This document shows positions 8,601 to 14,641 of a DNA stretch of 14,641 nt, in pieces; within the stretch, counting starts at the first letter, position 1, and every line of letters starts with the position of its first letter. This stretch comes from CAYRVX01 sp964642165. GTDB lineage: Bacteria; Planctomycetota; Phycisphaerae; SM23-33. The notes under the pieces were generated by a model that was given only the letters and a program-made list of their open reading frames with translations, did no database searches and was not told the origin of the DNA. The DNA lies in NCBI GenBank assembly GCA_964642165.1, contig CAZXOC010000195.1, positions 1 through 14,641 on the forward strand. Direction: 5' to 3'. A program made the translations under genes and the position numbers.

Positions 8601-8922
8601 TGTCCACGTAGGGCAGGCGGCCGCCCGACAGGCGATCGATCGAGACCGGCCCGTAGAGCCCCGCCCGGCGGATCGCCTCGCGTGCGGCCGGGACGTTGGC
8701 CGGGTCCACCGCCAGGCCGTGCACGACGTAGCCGTCGTCGGCCCGAAGCGCCGCCGTCAGCGCCCCCGCCTGCCCTGAGCTCGTCGAAGGGCCGCAGCCG
8801 AGGTGGACGACCAGCCCGCCCCGGACCCCCGTGGCGGAGAGGATCTGCCGCCCCTCGCGGCCGTGCGCGGCCGAAAGGAGCCCCGCCAACGCCGCCGCCG
8901 TCACGCACGTGAACTTCTTCAT
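5656..8922 (-). CDS. Secreted PQQ-type beta-propeller protein with N-terminal methyltransferase-like fold
   Basis: The 1088-residue product begins at ATG 8922, supported by the signal peptide MKKFTCVTAAALAGLLSAAH; the frame is open far upstream but without coding character. Residues about 28-140 resemble a class I SAM-methyltransferase (VVHLGCG at 38-44, HGLAVDP at 68-74, LCPGGVAYV at 130-138). From about 150 onward come PQQ-like propeller repeats with the signature (A/T)x(T/D)GxxLW: NGKRLW, SGRKLW, TGRTLW, TGRKLW and EGKLIW. WPTHRGDNARSG marks the start of a second propeller half. A Lys/Arg/Pro-rich low-complexity segment lies at about 937-975. No function is known to me; related planctomycete proteins are usually annotated only as PQQ-repeat or BamB-like. 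Motif I is interrupted by PSTSSGQA (45-52) from a short DNA repeat, and the first 257 codons are duplicated upstream. It may be co-transcribed with the sulfatase. Confidence 0.88.
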   Translation of the reverse strand: MKKFTCVTAAALAGLLSAAHGREGRQILSATGVRGGLVVHLGCGPSTSSGQAGALTAALRADDGYVVHGLAVDPANVPAAREAIRRAGLYGPVSIDRLSGGRLPYVDNLVNLVVAETLGEVTREEVLRVLCPGGVAYVRRDGRWTLTRKARPKDIDEWTHYLHGPDNNAVAADTVVGPPRRLQWQCGPKWTRHHDKMSSLSALVSTGGRIFYILDEGLTASIYMPSRWALIARDAFNGKRLWRRKIDTWYTRFKGLKDGPADAPRRLVASGGRVYATLDLHGPVTCLDAVTGKTIRTYAQTKGAEEILLDDGVLFVLVGPGSLGDGRRGERPAEKRTILAVQADSGRKLWQASDVVAAMTPAVDDEHLYYFNFADRQVVCLDRRGGGRLWRCEALPTPEKQRSFFASKLIVRDGVVLFASGEYSGMIKSTGGATKADTLTALSAKTGRTLWRADHPPSGYSSPEDLFVIDGVVWSGTTSNGRLDGTLVGRDLKTGRVRHQFPADERSYWFHHRCYSGRATSNYIITSRTGMEFIDFRRKHWDLNHWTRGACLYGIMPCNGLVYAPSAPCICYAETMLHSFSALAPARRGAAGVEAQAQPLEKGPAYGAPVTGKAAADDWPTHRGDNARSGATRAGVPASLRPGWQTALGGKLSSVTVAGGKVLVAAIDRHAVHALDAATGRKLWRYVAGGRVDSPPTYFEGRVLFGSADGWVYCLRADEGKLIWRFRAAPADRRILAYEQIESLWPVHGSVLVREGVAHVVAGRSAFVDGGMRLLRLNARTGQVVSQTPLSEKNPATGKNLQDTVKWLNMAVARPDVLSCDGRRIYMRSQAFDLKGKRLAMGPTLTGPQEGTQQGGEGTHLFCPTGFLDDTWFHRTYWMYGRTWSSGWNGYFIAGKHAPAGRIISVGDDQVYVFGRRPQYYRWTSPLEYRLFAARKEWPAQAPQPARKAAPKRKAQPKAGRKGRAKRRGGQGPVADARNYAWSTEVPILVRAMTLADRTLFVAGPRDVLDEGALGRQFAGGSNAMLLKQEAALLGRGGAVLWAVSARDGSRLAAYDLDALPVFDGMAAANGRLYLATTDGKVRSLRGR
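8773..8791. repeat. Short mobile-type repeat inserted in frame in the PQQ gene
   Basis: The minus strand reads CCCTTCGACGAGCTCAGGG. From memory this closely matches a widespread dispersed repeat of the type CCCTTCGACAAGCTCAGGG, seen in many environmental bacterial genomes and often translated as PSTSSGQ or FDKLRTG-like peptides. Here it encodes PSTSSG within the glycine-rich loop after VVHLGCG. Its ends CCCT/AGGG are complementary. Confidence 0.7.
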
Positions 8923-9205
8923 GTCTCTCGTCCTCGGTGGAGTTCCCGGGCCATCGGCGGGCCGATCACGCGGCTCGCCACAGCGGGCCTCGGCGCGGCC
9001 GCGCAAGAACCGCGCCAGCAGCGCCGCCACCGAAGGGGATTGTCTCGCCGGAGCCCCCCGCTGGCAAGGCCCGTCGCCGCCGGCCTGACGGGGGCCGCCG
9101 CGCTGGGGCAGGTTGCTCGGACCGGCGCCACCATGGCTGAAGCGCGGCCTACCACGCGGCTCGACAAACGGCGGAGCGCGCGAATGGGGCCTGACCCCGA
9201 TCCCC
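8923..9205 (-). promoter_or_regulatory. Upstream region of the intact PQQ gene
   Basis: These 283 bp lie before the PQQ start and are the non-coding part of the duplicated unit. A purine-rich GAGGACGAGAGAC precedes the ATG and may serve as ribosome binding site. No convincing -10/-35 pair is visible in this GC-rich stretch. The frame in phase with the PQQ gene is open throughout but has no start codon with a binding site and no recognisable protein. Confidence 0.4.
9186..9205. repeat. GGGG/CCCC palindromic element at the end of duplication copy 1
   Basis: On the minus strand it reads GGGGATCGGGGTCAGGCCCC. GGGG and CCCC can pair around a TCAGG loop. From memory, GGGGTCAGG-type palindromes occur as dispersed repeats in many bacteria, some linked to REP-associated tyrosine transposases. 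No transposase is present here, so any such link is inference. Confidence 0.5.
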
Positions 9206-9827
9206 CCTTCAGACCCTTGAACCGCGTGTACCACGTGTCGATCTTCCGTCGCCACAGCCGCTTGCCGTTGAAGGCGTCCCGGGCGATCAGAGCCCAGCGG
9301 CTGGGCATGTAGATCGACGCCGTCAGCCCCTCGTCGAGGATGTAGAAGATCCGCCCCCCCGTCGAGACCAGCGCGCTGAGGCTGGACATCTTGTCGTGGT
9401 GCCGCGTCCACTTCGGACCGCACTGCCACTGCAGCCGCCGCGGCGGGCCCACGACCGTGTCCGCCGCCACCGCGTTGTTGTCCGGGCCGTGAAGGTAGTG
9501 CGTCCACTCGTCGATGTCCTTCGGGCGGGCCTTGCGCGTCAGCGTCCATCGCCCGTCCCGCCGGACGTACGCCACGCCGCCGGGGCACAGCACCCGCAGG
9601 ACCTCCTCCCGCGTCACCTCGCCGAGCGTCTCGGCCACCACGAGGTTGACCAGGTTGTCCACGTAGGGCAGGCGGCCGCCCGACAGGCGATCGATCGAGA
9701 CCGGCCCGTAGAGCCCCGCCCGGCGGATCGCCTCGCGTGCGGCCGGGACGTTGGCCGGGTCCACCGCCAGGCCGTGCACGACGTAGCCGTCGTCGGCCCG
9801 AAGCGCCGCCGTCAGCGCCCCCGCCTG

Positions 9828-9846
9828 CCCTGAGCTCGTCGAAGGG
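9828..9846. repeat. Second copy of the short repeat, inside the duplicated unit
   Basis: This is the same 19 bases as at 8773-8791, carried along by the 1055-bp duplication. It shows that the short repeat was present before the duplication. Confidence 0.7.
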
Positions 9847-10240
9847 CCGCAGCCGAGGTGGACGACCAGCCCGCCCCGGACCCCCGTGGCGGAGAGGATC
9901 TGCCGCCCCTCGCGGCCGTGCGCGGCCGAAAGGAGCCCCGCCAACGCCGCCGCCGTCACGCACGTGAACTTCTTCATGTCTCTCGTCCTCGGTGGAGTTC
10001 CCGGGCCATCGGCGGGCCGATCACGCGGCTCGCCACAGCGGGCCTCGGCGCGGCCGCGCAAGAACCGCGCCAGCAGCGCCGCCACCGAAGGGGATTGTCT
10101 CGCCGGAGCCCCCCGCTGGCAAGGCCCGTCGCCGCCGGCCTGACGGGGGCCGCCGCGCTGGGGCAGGTTGCTCGGACCGGCGCCACCATGGCTGAAGCGC
10201 GGCCTACCACGCGGCTCGACAAACGGCGGAGCGCGCGAAT

Positions 10241-10260
10241 GGGGCCTGACCCCGATCCCC
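10241..10260 (-). terminator. GGGG/CCCC palindrome just downstream of the O-methyltransferase gene
   Basis: This is the same element as at 9186-9205, at the outer end of the duplication. It begins 10 bases after the stop of the minus-strand O-methyltransferase, so the hairpin could act as its terminator, although no T-run follows. It also marks the base-composition boundary. Confidence 0.4.
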
Positions 10261-10270
10261 GACTGCTTGC

Positions 10271-11266
10271 TTACGCCTTGTGCGCTTCGGCGAGCCAATG
10301 GGGCATGGGCGGTTCCAGCGGCGATACGGTGATGCCGCTGAATCCAGCAGACGTCAGCCAGGTCCGCAGCTCTCCATCGGAGAAGACCCAGCCGCGCTGG
10401 GTTGTCAGTGCCATGTTGACCGCGAAAAGGGCGGAGAATGCCGGGGCGGCATGGGTCGCGTCGGTCATCATATCCATCACATACAGGATCCCGCCGGGCT
10501 CCAGAGCCTCGTATGTCCGCTTGAGGAGCCTGGCGATGGCATCCGCGGGTTCCTGGTGCAGTACTCCGAAGACGATGGCCGCGTCGTGCCCTTTGGGCAG
10601 CTCGATCGTGTGGAAGTCGCCGGGGACCGTCTTGACCCGCTCACAGACGCCCTGTTCGGCCAGCAATTCCTCGGCCACGGCCAGCACGCCCGGAAGATCG
10701 ATCACCGTGCAGGAAATCTCCGGCCAACGCCGGGCGATCAGTGCGGAGTAGGTCCCGCCTCCGCCTCCAAGATCGAGGAGCTTCCGCCTCCCCTCGAGCT
10801 TGAGTTCAGACACAACCGCCCGGCCGATGCCGAGCGCGCGTCCATGCATCGCCAGAACGAAATCCCGCGTTCTGGCGGGGTCTTCACCGAGATGAGCCTC
10901 GGGCCTTTCCACCGGTCTGCCGCTGCGCACGAAATCCGGCAGTCTACCCCATGCCTGATAGACATCCCGGTTGTATCGGATCGCGGCCGAGAGGTCCGTC
11001 GGCGAACCAGGAACGAGGAAACGCTCGGCGTGCTTGCTGTTGCGATACCGCCCGGCCTCCTTGGTCAGCAGACCCACGGCGACGCAGGCATCCAGCAGAA
11101 GCCGGCCGGCGCGTGGATCCAGATCGCGACCGGCAACGACCTCCTCCACCGTGCTGCCTGGCGACCCGGAAAGGAACTCAAACACTCCCAGGTCAGAGCT
11201 GGCAAAGAGAACCTGGGAGGAACAGAAGGCGTTGGCCATCTCGATGATCGAGGTTGCGCCCAGCAT
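10271..11266 (-). CDS. SAM-dependent O-methyltransferase (dimerising, acetylserotonin/hydroxyindole type)
   Basis: This is a 331-residue class I methyltransferase that should move a methyl group from SAM to a small-molecule hydroxyl. I chose ATG at 11266, with GAGG seven bases upstream; an in-frame TTG at 11281 would add five residues. Residues about 10-90 form the winged-helix dimerisation domain typical of this family (ASSDLGVFEFL and LLLDACVAVGLL). The SAM site is DLGGGGGTY (165-173), followed by VIDLP (Asp190) and PGDFHT (about 215-220). VFGVLHQEP contains His237, at the place of the catalytic His in plant-type and ASMT-type enzymes. LEPGGILYVMD lies at about 255-265. The fold is complete and the length normal. 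The protein has no signal peptide, so it acts in the cytoplasm. It starts 29 bases after the PDZ/helical-repeat gene on the same strand, suggesting co-transcription. The substrate is unknown. G+C is clearly lower than in the genes to the left. Confidence 0.88.
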   Translation of the reverse strand: MLGATSIIEMANAFCSSQVLFASSDLGVFEFLSGSPGSTVEEVVAGRDLDPRAGRLLLDACVAVGLLTKEAGRYRNSKHAERFLVPGSPTDLSAAIRYNRDVYQAWGRLPDFVRSGRPVERPEAHLGEDPARTRDFVLAMHGRALGIGRAVVSELKLEGRRKLLDLGGGGGTYSALIARRWPEISCTVIDLPGVLAVAEELLAEQGVCERVKTVPGDFHTIELPKGHDAAIVFGVLHQEPADAIARLLKRTYEALEPGGILYVMDMMTDATHAAPAFSALFAVNMALTTQRGWVFSDGELRTWLTSAGFSGITVSPLEPPMPHWLAEAHKA

Positions 11267-11295
11267 CGAAGGACCTCGCAATCGGTGGAGCGGGC

Positions 11296-14200
11296 CTACG
11301 TACCTCTCGGGTGCCTGCTCTGCTTCTCCAGAACCAATTCGCCCTTCTTCAGACCTTCGACAGAGAGATCCATCTGCCCGACTGCATGATAGTCCCCGGT
11401 CTCCTTGTCCTGTTCGTACCGCACATTGCAGTAGACGGCCAACGTGTTGATGCCCCTCTTAAGGTGCCGTTTCGCCAGATCCGTCATCATGATATGGTCG
11501 TACCTGGGGAAATGCTGAAACCAGACAAAGGAACGGATCTTGTGCCCATTCAGATAGATGTGATACCCCTGGTCCGACAGTATCTTGATGCGGTAATAGT
11601 CATAGTCGAGATCGGTCACATCAAAAGTCGTCCGCATCAGGAGGAACTCACCGTCCCCCCAGTGAGAGTGGTTCTTGAAGCTGTGGTTCGGGGTGGCCGT
11701 CCACATTCTGCCATGCCCATGCGCCTTGAACACACCCACGCCGATAGGCGACTTTCCACTCTTCCACTCGCCGTCATCGAACCCAGGCAGATACCACTTG
11801 TCCATGCCTGCCGGCAGCGCAACATCCCGAAAGCGCTTCCCAACCCGCGGATGCAGCTTGTCCGCTTCTGCCAACGGACCGAATGAGTGATAGCGCCAGA
11901 TGCGTTCCTTTGGGCCAGGCGTACCTATGGCCTGCCACCCCGGAACCTGCTTCTTCAGCCTGGTAACATCGATAATCGTATCGATTAACCTGCTTTCGTT
12001 CTTTGCGTCGACGGCATCGAGGCGCTTGATCAGCTCCGGACGAAAGTCGTTGAAGAGGATGTCGGCCAGGCGCTTCTTCTGCTGCGGCCCCAGTGTTGCA
12101 AGCGCTGGATACAACCCGACAAATCGGTCGCTTATCTTTCCGTCCTGGGCTGTCAGGACCTGTATGAGATTGCCGGTCTCGAACCTTTCCAAGCGGCCGC
12201 CATGGGCGAGTGCCTTCGCGAGCTCTACTGCGGCCTCCGGCGCATGCTTGGTGCATGCCAGGGCGGCCTGGATGACGTTGTACATTCCCTCCTGGGAACG
12301 TCGGTTCGCACCCACATCGGGCAGGACCTTGCTCTCCAGGGCAGCGCGCACGAAACCGGCAATGATCAATTTGCCAGCCGGGCTGTCGTTCGTCTTGTGC
12401 TGCAACGCCTCCGTGAGCTTCGTCCGCATGTTGATGTTGGGATTGGCGTAATACTCCTTCACGTAGATATCAATGAGCGTCGGCAGGTGCTCGACAAACA
12501 GATCGTCGTCCTTCTCCAGGCCCATCATGGCCATGAACGCCGCTTCACGCAGCCACCAATCCTCGTGAGTCGTCCAGGGCAGGATAGTGGGGAGGTTCTG
12601 CTTGATCGCGTCTACGGGCGCGTTGTGCAGCGCGAGCAGCGCCCCATCCGTCACAAACCAGGCCTCTTCGGGGTCGGCGAGGATCTTTGTGATCTCCCGG
12701 ATCATGCGGGGCGTATACTCTTTGGCCTTGAGTGCGTTTCGGCCCCATACGAGCGACCCGCACCACGGCCTGTAGTCGGCGATGCCGTCCAATCCGGCCC
12801 GTCGCAGGCGCGGGTCCGGATCACGCAAGAGCGTCTCCAATTCGCCGAAGCGCTTGTTCATGCGCAGGGCTTTGGCGGCGCCGAGACGAACGGCATAGCG
12901 CGCATGGCGCACGTTCTTGAGCATCGTCTTGAGCGGAAGCTCCGATACGTCCGTTGCTCTGAGGTGGACAGGCAATTGGTGAAAGGGAATATGGATTTCC
13001 TCCGCTTTACCATACTTGTAGAAATCGGGGTTGTGCTTCGATGTAAGAAAGGCCCGATCAGCCTTCGTTCCCCACAGATGCTCCGGCAGCGTGAAGTCTC
13101 TGGCATACTTCGAACGCGGAGCGCCGGTGATGCGCAGGGTCTTTCGCGGCGCGGTGTAGGCCAGGGCCAGCGAAATGCCCGCATCCGTCGTATTCAAAGA
13201 AGCGTGATCCGCGTGACCATGGAAAGCCCCCGAGGCCTGCCGGCGCAGGTCATAGAACCAGCGGAAGCGCTGTTGCGTGGTGTGATACATGTCCGGATCG
13301 TACTCGAGCATGAATGCGCCGGCCAGACTGTGCCAGATGACCTCCCAGTTGTACGATCTGCCCGGCCAACTGGTCAGGACGGACATGGAGAGGTATTCTT
13401 TGGCCTCCTTGTAGATGGAGACATCGCCCTTGGCGCCGGAGGCAATCTGCATGGCCGCGGCAGTCGCGCCGTCTCTGCCGGCGGATCGAAAGGCAAACCA
13501 GTTGCGGGTATCCGAAACAGGGATCGCGCCATGTCCTGCAAAATGGTACCAGAACTTCAATGCGCCCAGGAGTGTCTTTTCCTCTACATTGACGCCGCAC
13601 GCCTTGCCCAGGAGCAGCGTGACCAGCACCTGGTTGCCGGCGGCGTTCATCAAGCCGCCCGCGCCCTCATATGCGGGATTGATGCCCTGCCCCCAGTGCG
13701 TCCAGGCCTTGTTCCAGTACTGGCGATCCCTGGCATCATCGCAGTAGTGCTGAAGGATCGGCAGGACCGACCTGTCACCGGTGCGCAGGTAATACTCCGC
13801 GCAGGCGATGCCGTTGTAGCCGTTGTCCCAGGTCATCTGGGCGACGCCCTTGACGCCACCGTCTTCTGCCAGGAACTGGGCGAAGTACTCCTTCACGCGA
13901 GGGACGTACTGGTCGTCGCCGGTCGACAGCAGGAAGAGACAGGCCAGGGCGTTGTAGAAACTGTGCTGTTTCAGCCGGCCCTTGGCCGAATAGAACGCGG
14001 CGGCCTGTTGGATGATCTTGTTGGATTTGGCGCACTTCAACGGGAAGGTCTTGCTGTAGGCCCCCAATACCGGGATCTTGATGGCGACTTTCTTGAGGCC
14101 ACCGCCTTTGCCCGGCTTGATGTCAAAGGCCAGCACGCCATCGGTGGCCTCGGCCTGCGTCAGAACGGTGCCGAGCGCCACAAAGGGATTCTTGCCCGTA

Positions 14201-14511
14201 AGCAACATGCCGTTGACACCCACGATGATGTCGCCTTTGTCGAACTTGCCATGGGCCGGGGTGTTCGGGTGTGTCGCTTCTACGGTGACCCTTACGCCTG
14301 GATAGATACGCGCCTCGATGCCGGTGACGCCGATCGGGCCGAAGTCATACTCTCTGCCGGGACTTGGACGCGTGGCGTAGACCTGTGGCTCCGTATAGTA
14401 GTCAGATGGATTCTGGGCGGCCGCGGGGGCAATCGCGATGACGAGCGGCAAGAGAACCAGCATCCACGCAGCCGCTCTCGGTGCCTTACGGTCGTTCTTC
14501 CGAGCAGTCAT
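11296..14511 (-). CDS. Secreted PDZ / alpha-helical repeat protein, possibly DUF6288 type; function unknown
   Basis: This is a 1071-residue exported protein. I chose ATG at 14511, which has AAAGGA about nine bases upstream and places the signal peptide (AAAWMLVLLPLVIAIAPAAA, cleavage near residue 33) correctly; ATG at 14562 would add 17 residues before it. A PDZ-like domain lies at about 55-147 (THPNTPAHGKFDKGDIIVGV). Next comes a helical, toroid-like region (about 160-460) with TWDNGYNGIACAEYYLRTGD and WTHWGQGINPAYEGAGG. HEAT-like repeats follow at about 530-720 (YAVRLGAAKALRM, LRRAGLDGIADY, WWLREAAFMAMMGL). The C-terminal 170 residues (FDDGEWKSG, then FDVTD and YHIYLNGHKI) look like a galactose-binding-like beta-sandwich, as in GH2 N-terminal domains. 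I believe similar planctomycete proteins carry the label DUF6288, but I could not verify this. No catalytic residues are evident. It is probably in an operon with the genes on both sides. G+C is lower than in the left part of the window. Confidence 0.8.
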   Translation of the reverse strand: MTARKNDRKAPRAAAWMLVLLPLVIAIAPAAAQNPSDYYTEPQVYATRPSPGREYDFGPIGVTGIEARIYPGVRVTVEATHPNTPAHGKFDKGDIIVGVNGMLLTGKNPFVALGTVLTQAEATDGVLAFDIKPGKGGGLKKVAIKIPVLGAYSKTFPLKCAKSNKIIQQAAAFYSAKGRLKQHSFYNALACLFLLSTGDDQYVPRVKEYFAQFLAEDGGVKGVAQMTWDNGYNGIACAEYYLRTGDRSVLPILQHYCDDARDRQYWNKAWTHWGQGINPAYEGAGGLMNAAGNQVLVTLLLGKACGVNVEEKTLLGALKFWYHFAGHGAIPVSDTRNWFAFRSAGRDGATAAAMQIASGAKGDVSIYKEAKEYLSMSVLTSWPGRSYNWEVIWHSLAGAFMLEYDPDMYHTTQQRFRWFYDLRRQASGAFHGHADHASLNTTDAGISLALAYTAPRKTLRITGAPRSKYARDFTLPEHLWGTKADRAFLTSKHNPDFYKYGKAEEIHIPFHQLPVHLRATDVSELPLKTMLKNVRHARYAVRLGAAKALRMNKRFGELETLLRDPDPRLRRAGLDGIADYRPWCGSLVWGRNALKAKEYTPRMIREITKILADPEEAWFVTDGALLALHNAPVDAIKQNLPTILPWTTHEDWWLREAAFMAMMGLEKDDDLFVEHLPTLIDIYVKEYYANPNINMRTKLTEALQHKTNDSPAGKLIIAGFVRAALESKVLPDVGANRRSQEGMYNVIQAALACTKHAPEAAVELAKALAHGGRLERFETGNLIQVLTAQDGKISDRFVGLYPALATLGPQQKKRLADILFNDFRPELIKRLDAVDAKNESRLIDTIIDVTRLKKQVPGWQAIGTPGPKERIWRYHSFGPLAEADKLHPRVGKRFRDVALPAGMDKWYLPGFDDGEWKSGKSPIGVGVFKAHGHGRMWTATPNHSFKNHSHWGDGEFLLMRTTFDVTDLDYDYYRIKILSDQGYHIYLNGHKIRSFVWFQHFPRYDHIMMTDLAKRHLKRGINTLAVYCNVRYEQDKETGDYHAVGQMDLSVEGLKKGELVLEKQSRHPRGT

Positions 14512-14562
14512 ATCCTGTTCCTTTCCCGAAATCGCTTCCTGTTCAGATGCCTGCGGAGGCAT

Positions 14563-14641
14563 CTACTGCTTCTCGATCTTCAGGACGGCCTCGGCAAAGG
14601 CCTTGCCGATCAGGGCCATGGTCTTGGCGCAGCCCAGGTAG
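14563..14641 (-). CDS. C-terminus of an unidentified protein, runs off right edge
   Basis: On the minus strand, the last 25 codons of a gene enter from the right edge and end with TAG at 14563-14565. The peptide reads YLGCAKTMALIGKAFAEAVL followed by KIEKQ. It ends directly before the alternative ATG at 14562 and 51 bases before the preferred start of the PDZ/helical-repeat gene, which suggests one operon. The ending, with YLG then an IGKAFAEA helix, recalls the C-termini of sialate O-acetylesterase-like (SGNH) proteins of this group, but the fragment is too short for a firm call. Confidence 0.5.
   Translation of the reverse strand, partial: YLGCAKTMALIGKAFAEAVLKIEKQ

Larger units (their letters stand above)
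8151..9205. repeat. 1055-bp tandem duplication, copy 1
   Basis: Bases 8151-9205 recur directly adjacent at 9206-10260 with a constant offset of 1055 and no difference in any stretch I compared. The unit holds the first 257 codons plus one base of the PQQ gene, its 283-bp upstream region, and the GGGG/CCCC palindrome at its outer end. In this copy the gene part continues into the intact gene. Flanking bases (T at 8150, G at 10261) show no microhomology at the junction. 1055 is not a multiple of three. Confidence 0.95.
8919..9977 (-). pseudogene. Truncated duplicate of the PQQ gene (methyltransferase-like domain only)
   Basis: This is the start of the PQQ gene repeated in the outer duplication copy. 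ATG at 9977 has the same upstream bases as the intact gene. Codons 1-257 are identical to the intact gene: signal peptide, methyltransferase-like domain with the PSTSSGQA insert, and the first propeller strands. At 9206 the frame crosses the duplication junction and continues with about 95 unrelated residues read from the upstream region, giving 352 aa in total. It ends at TGA 8919-8921, which overlaps the ATG of the intact gene (8920-8922) as ATGA. With its promoter region duplicated it could be expressed and even coupled to the intact gene, but loss of the propeller makes it most likely a pseudogene, or an assembly artefact. Confidence 0.8.
9206..10260. repeat. 1055-bp tandem duplication, copy 2
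   Basis: This is the second, outer copy of the unit at 8151-9205. Here the gene part is cut at codon 257 and joined to the upstream region of copy 1. The outer end (10260) coincides with the end of the palindrome and with a sharp change of base composition; the O-methyltransferase stop codon follows 10 bases later. A recent unequal exchange or replication slip, or an assembly error, would explain the lack of divergence. Confidence 0.95.

Noticed and set aside
6193..8778. 861-codon plus-strand frame opposite the PQQ gene
   Set aside because: It is an antisense shadow rich in Val, Arg, Gly and Asp, without motifs, start context or signal.
5656..9963. A 1435-codon open frame that would extend the PQQ gene far upstream from GTG 9963
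   Set aside because: The extension reads the duplicated gene copy in a wrong frame and then the non-coding upstream region. The signal peptide at 8922 shows the real start.

Overview
The window looks like a piece of a GC-rich planctomycete-type (PVC superphylum) genome. I infer this from the gene content: a Cys-type sulfatase with a twin-arginine signal, a GH29 alpha-L-fucosidase, a secreted GH5-like glycosidase, a large secreted PQQ beta-propeller protein with an N-terminal methyltransferase-like fold, and a secreted PDZ/helical-repeat protein of an uncharacterised type. I could not run a taxonomic search, so this is inference. No RNA genes, CRISPR arrays, prophage or transposase genes were recognised.

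Layout. Bases 1-173 hold the start of a secreted protein on the minus strand that runs off the left edge. It is divergent from the plus-strand GH5-like gene (302-1852). That gene converges, 10 bp apart, on a minus-strand series read right to left: PQQ/methyltransferase-fold protein (8922-5656), sulfatase (5520-3862) and fucosidase (3440-1863). A 421-bp gap (3441-3861) full of GC-rich inverted repeats separates sulfatase from fucosidase. Further right, also on the minus strand, are the C-terminus of an unidentified protein (14641-14563), the PDZ/helical-repeat protein (14511-11296) and a SAM-dependent O-methyltransferase (11266-10271). These three are tightly spaced and may form one operon.

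The most striking feature is a head-to-tail tandem duplication of 1055 bp (8151-9205 and 9206-10260), identical wherever I compared it. It copies the promoter region and first 257 codons of the PQQ gene. The extra copy is a truncated gene whose frame ends in an ATGA overlap with the start of the intact gene. The duplicated unit ends in a short GGGG/CCCC palindrome. Exactly at its outer end (10260/10261) base composition drops from roughly 70% G+C to the high 50s, judged from sampled lines. A second short repeat, CCCTTCGACGAGCTCAGGG, sits in frame inside the glycine-rich motif I of the methyltransferase-like domain.

How the genes may work together. Fucosidase, sulfatase and GH5-like enzyme are all predicted to be exported, and together fit breakdown of a sulfated, fucose-containing polysaccharide (algal fucan or host-type glycan). 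The substrate is not shown by the sequence. The PQQ protein, the PDZ/helical-repeat protein and the O-methyltransferase have no function that I can assign in that process. I did not find a clearly new defence or mobile system; the duplication, the in-frame repeat insertion and the composition break are the points most worth checking, and assembly error must be excluded first.
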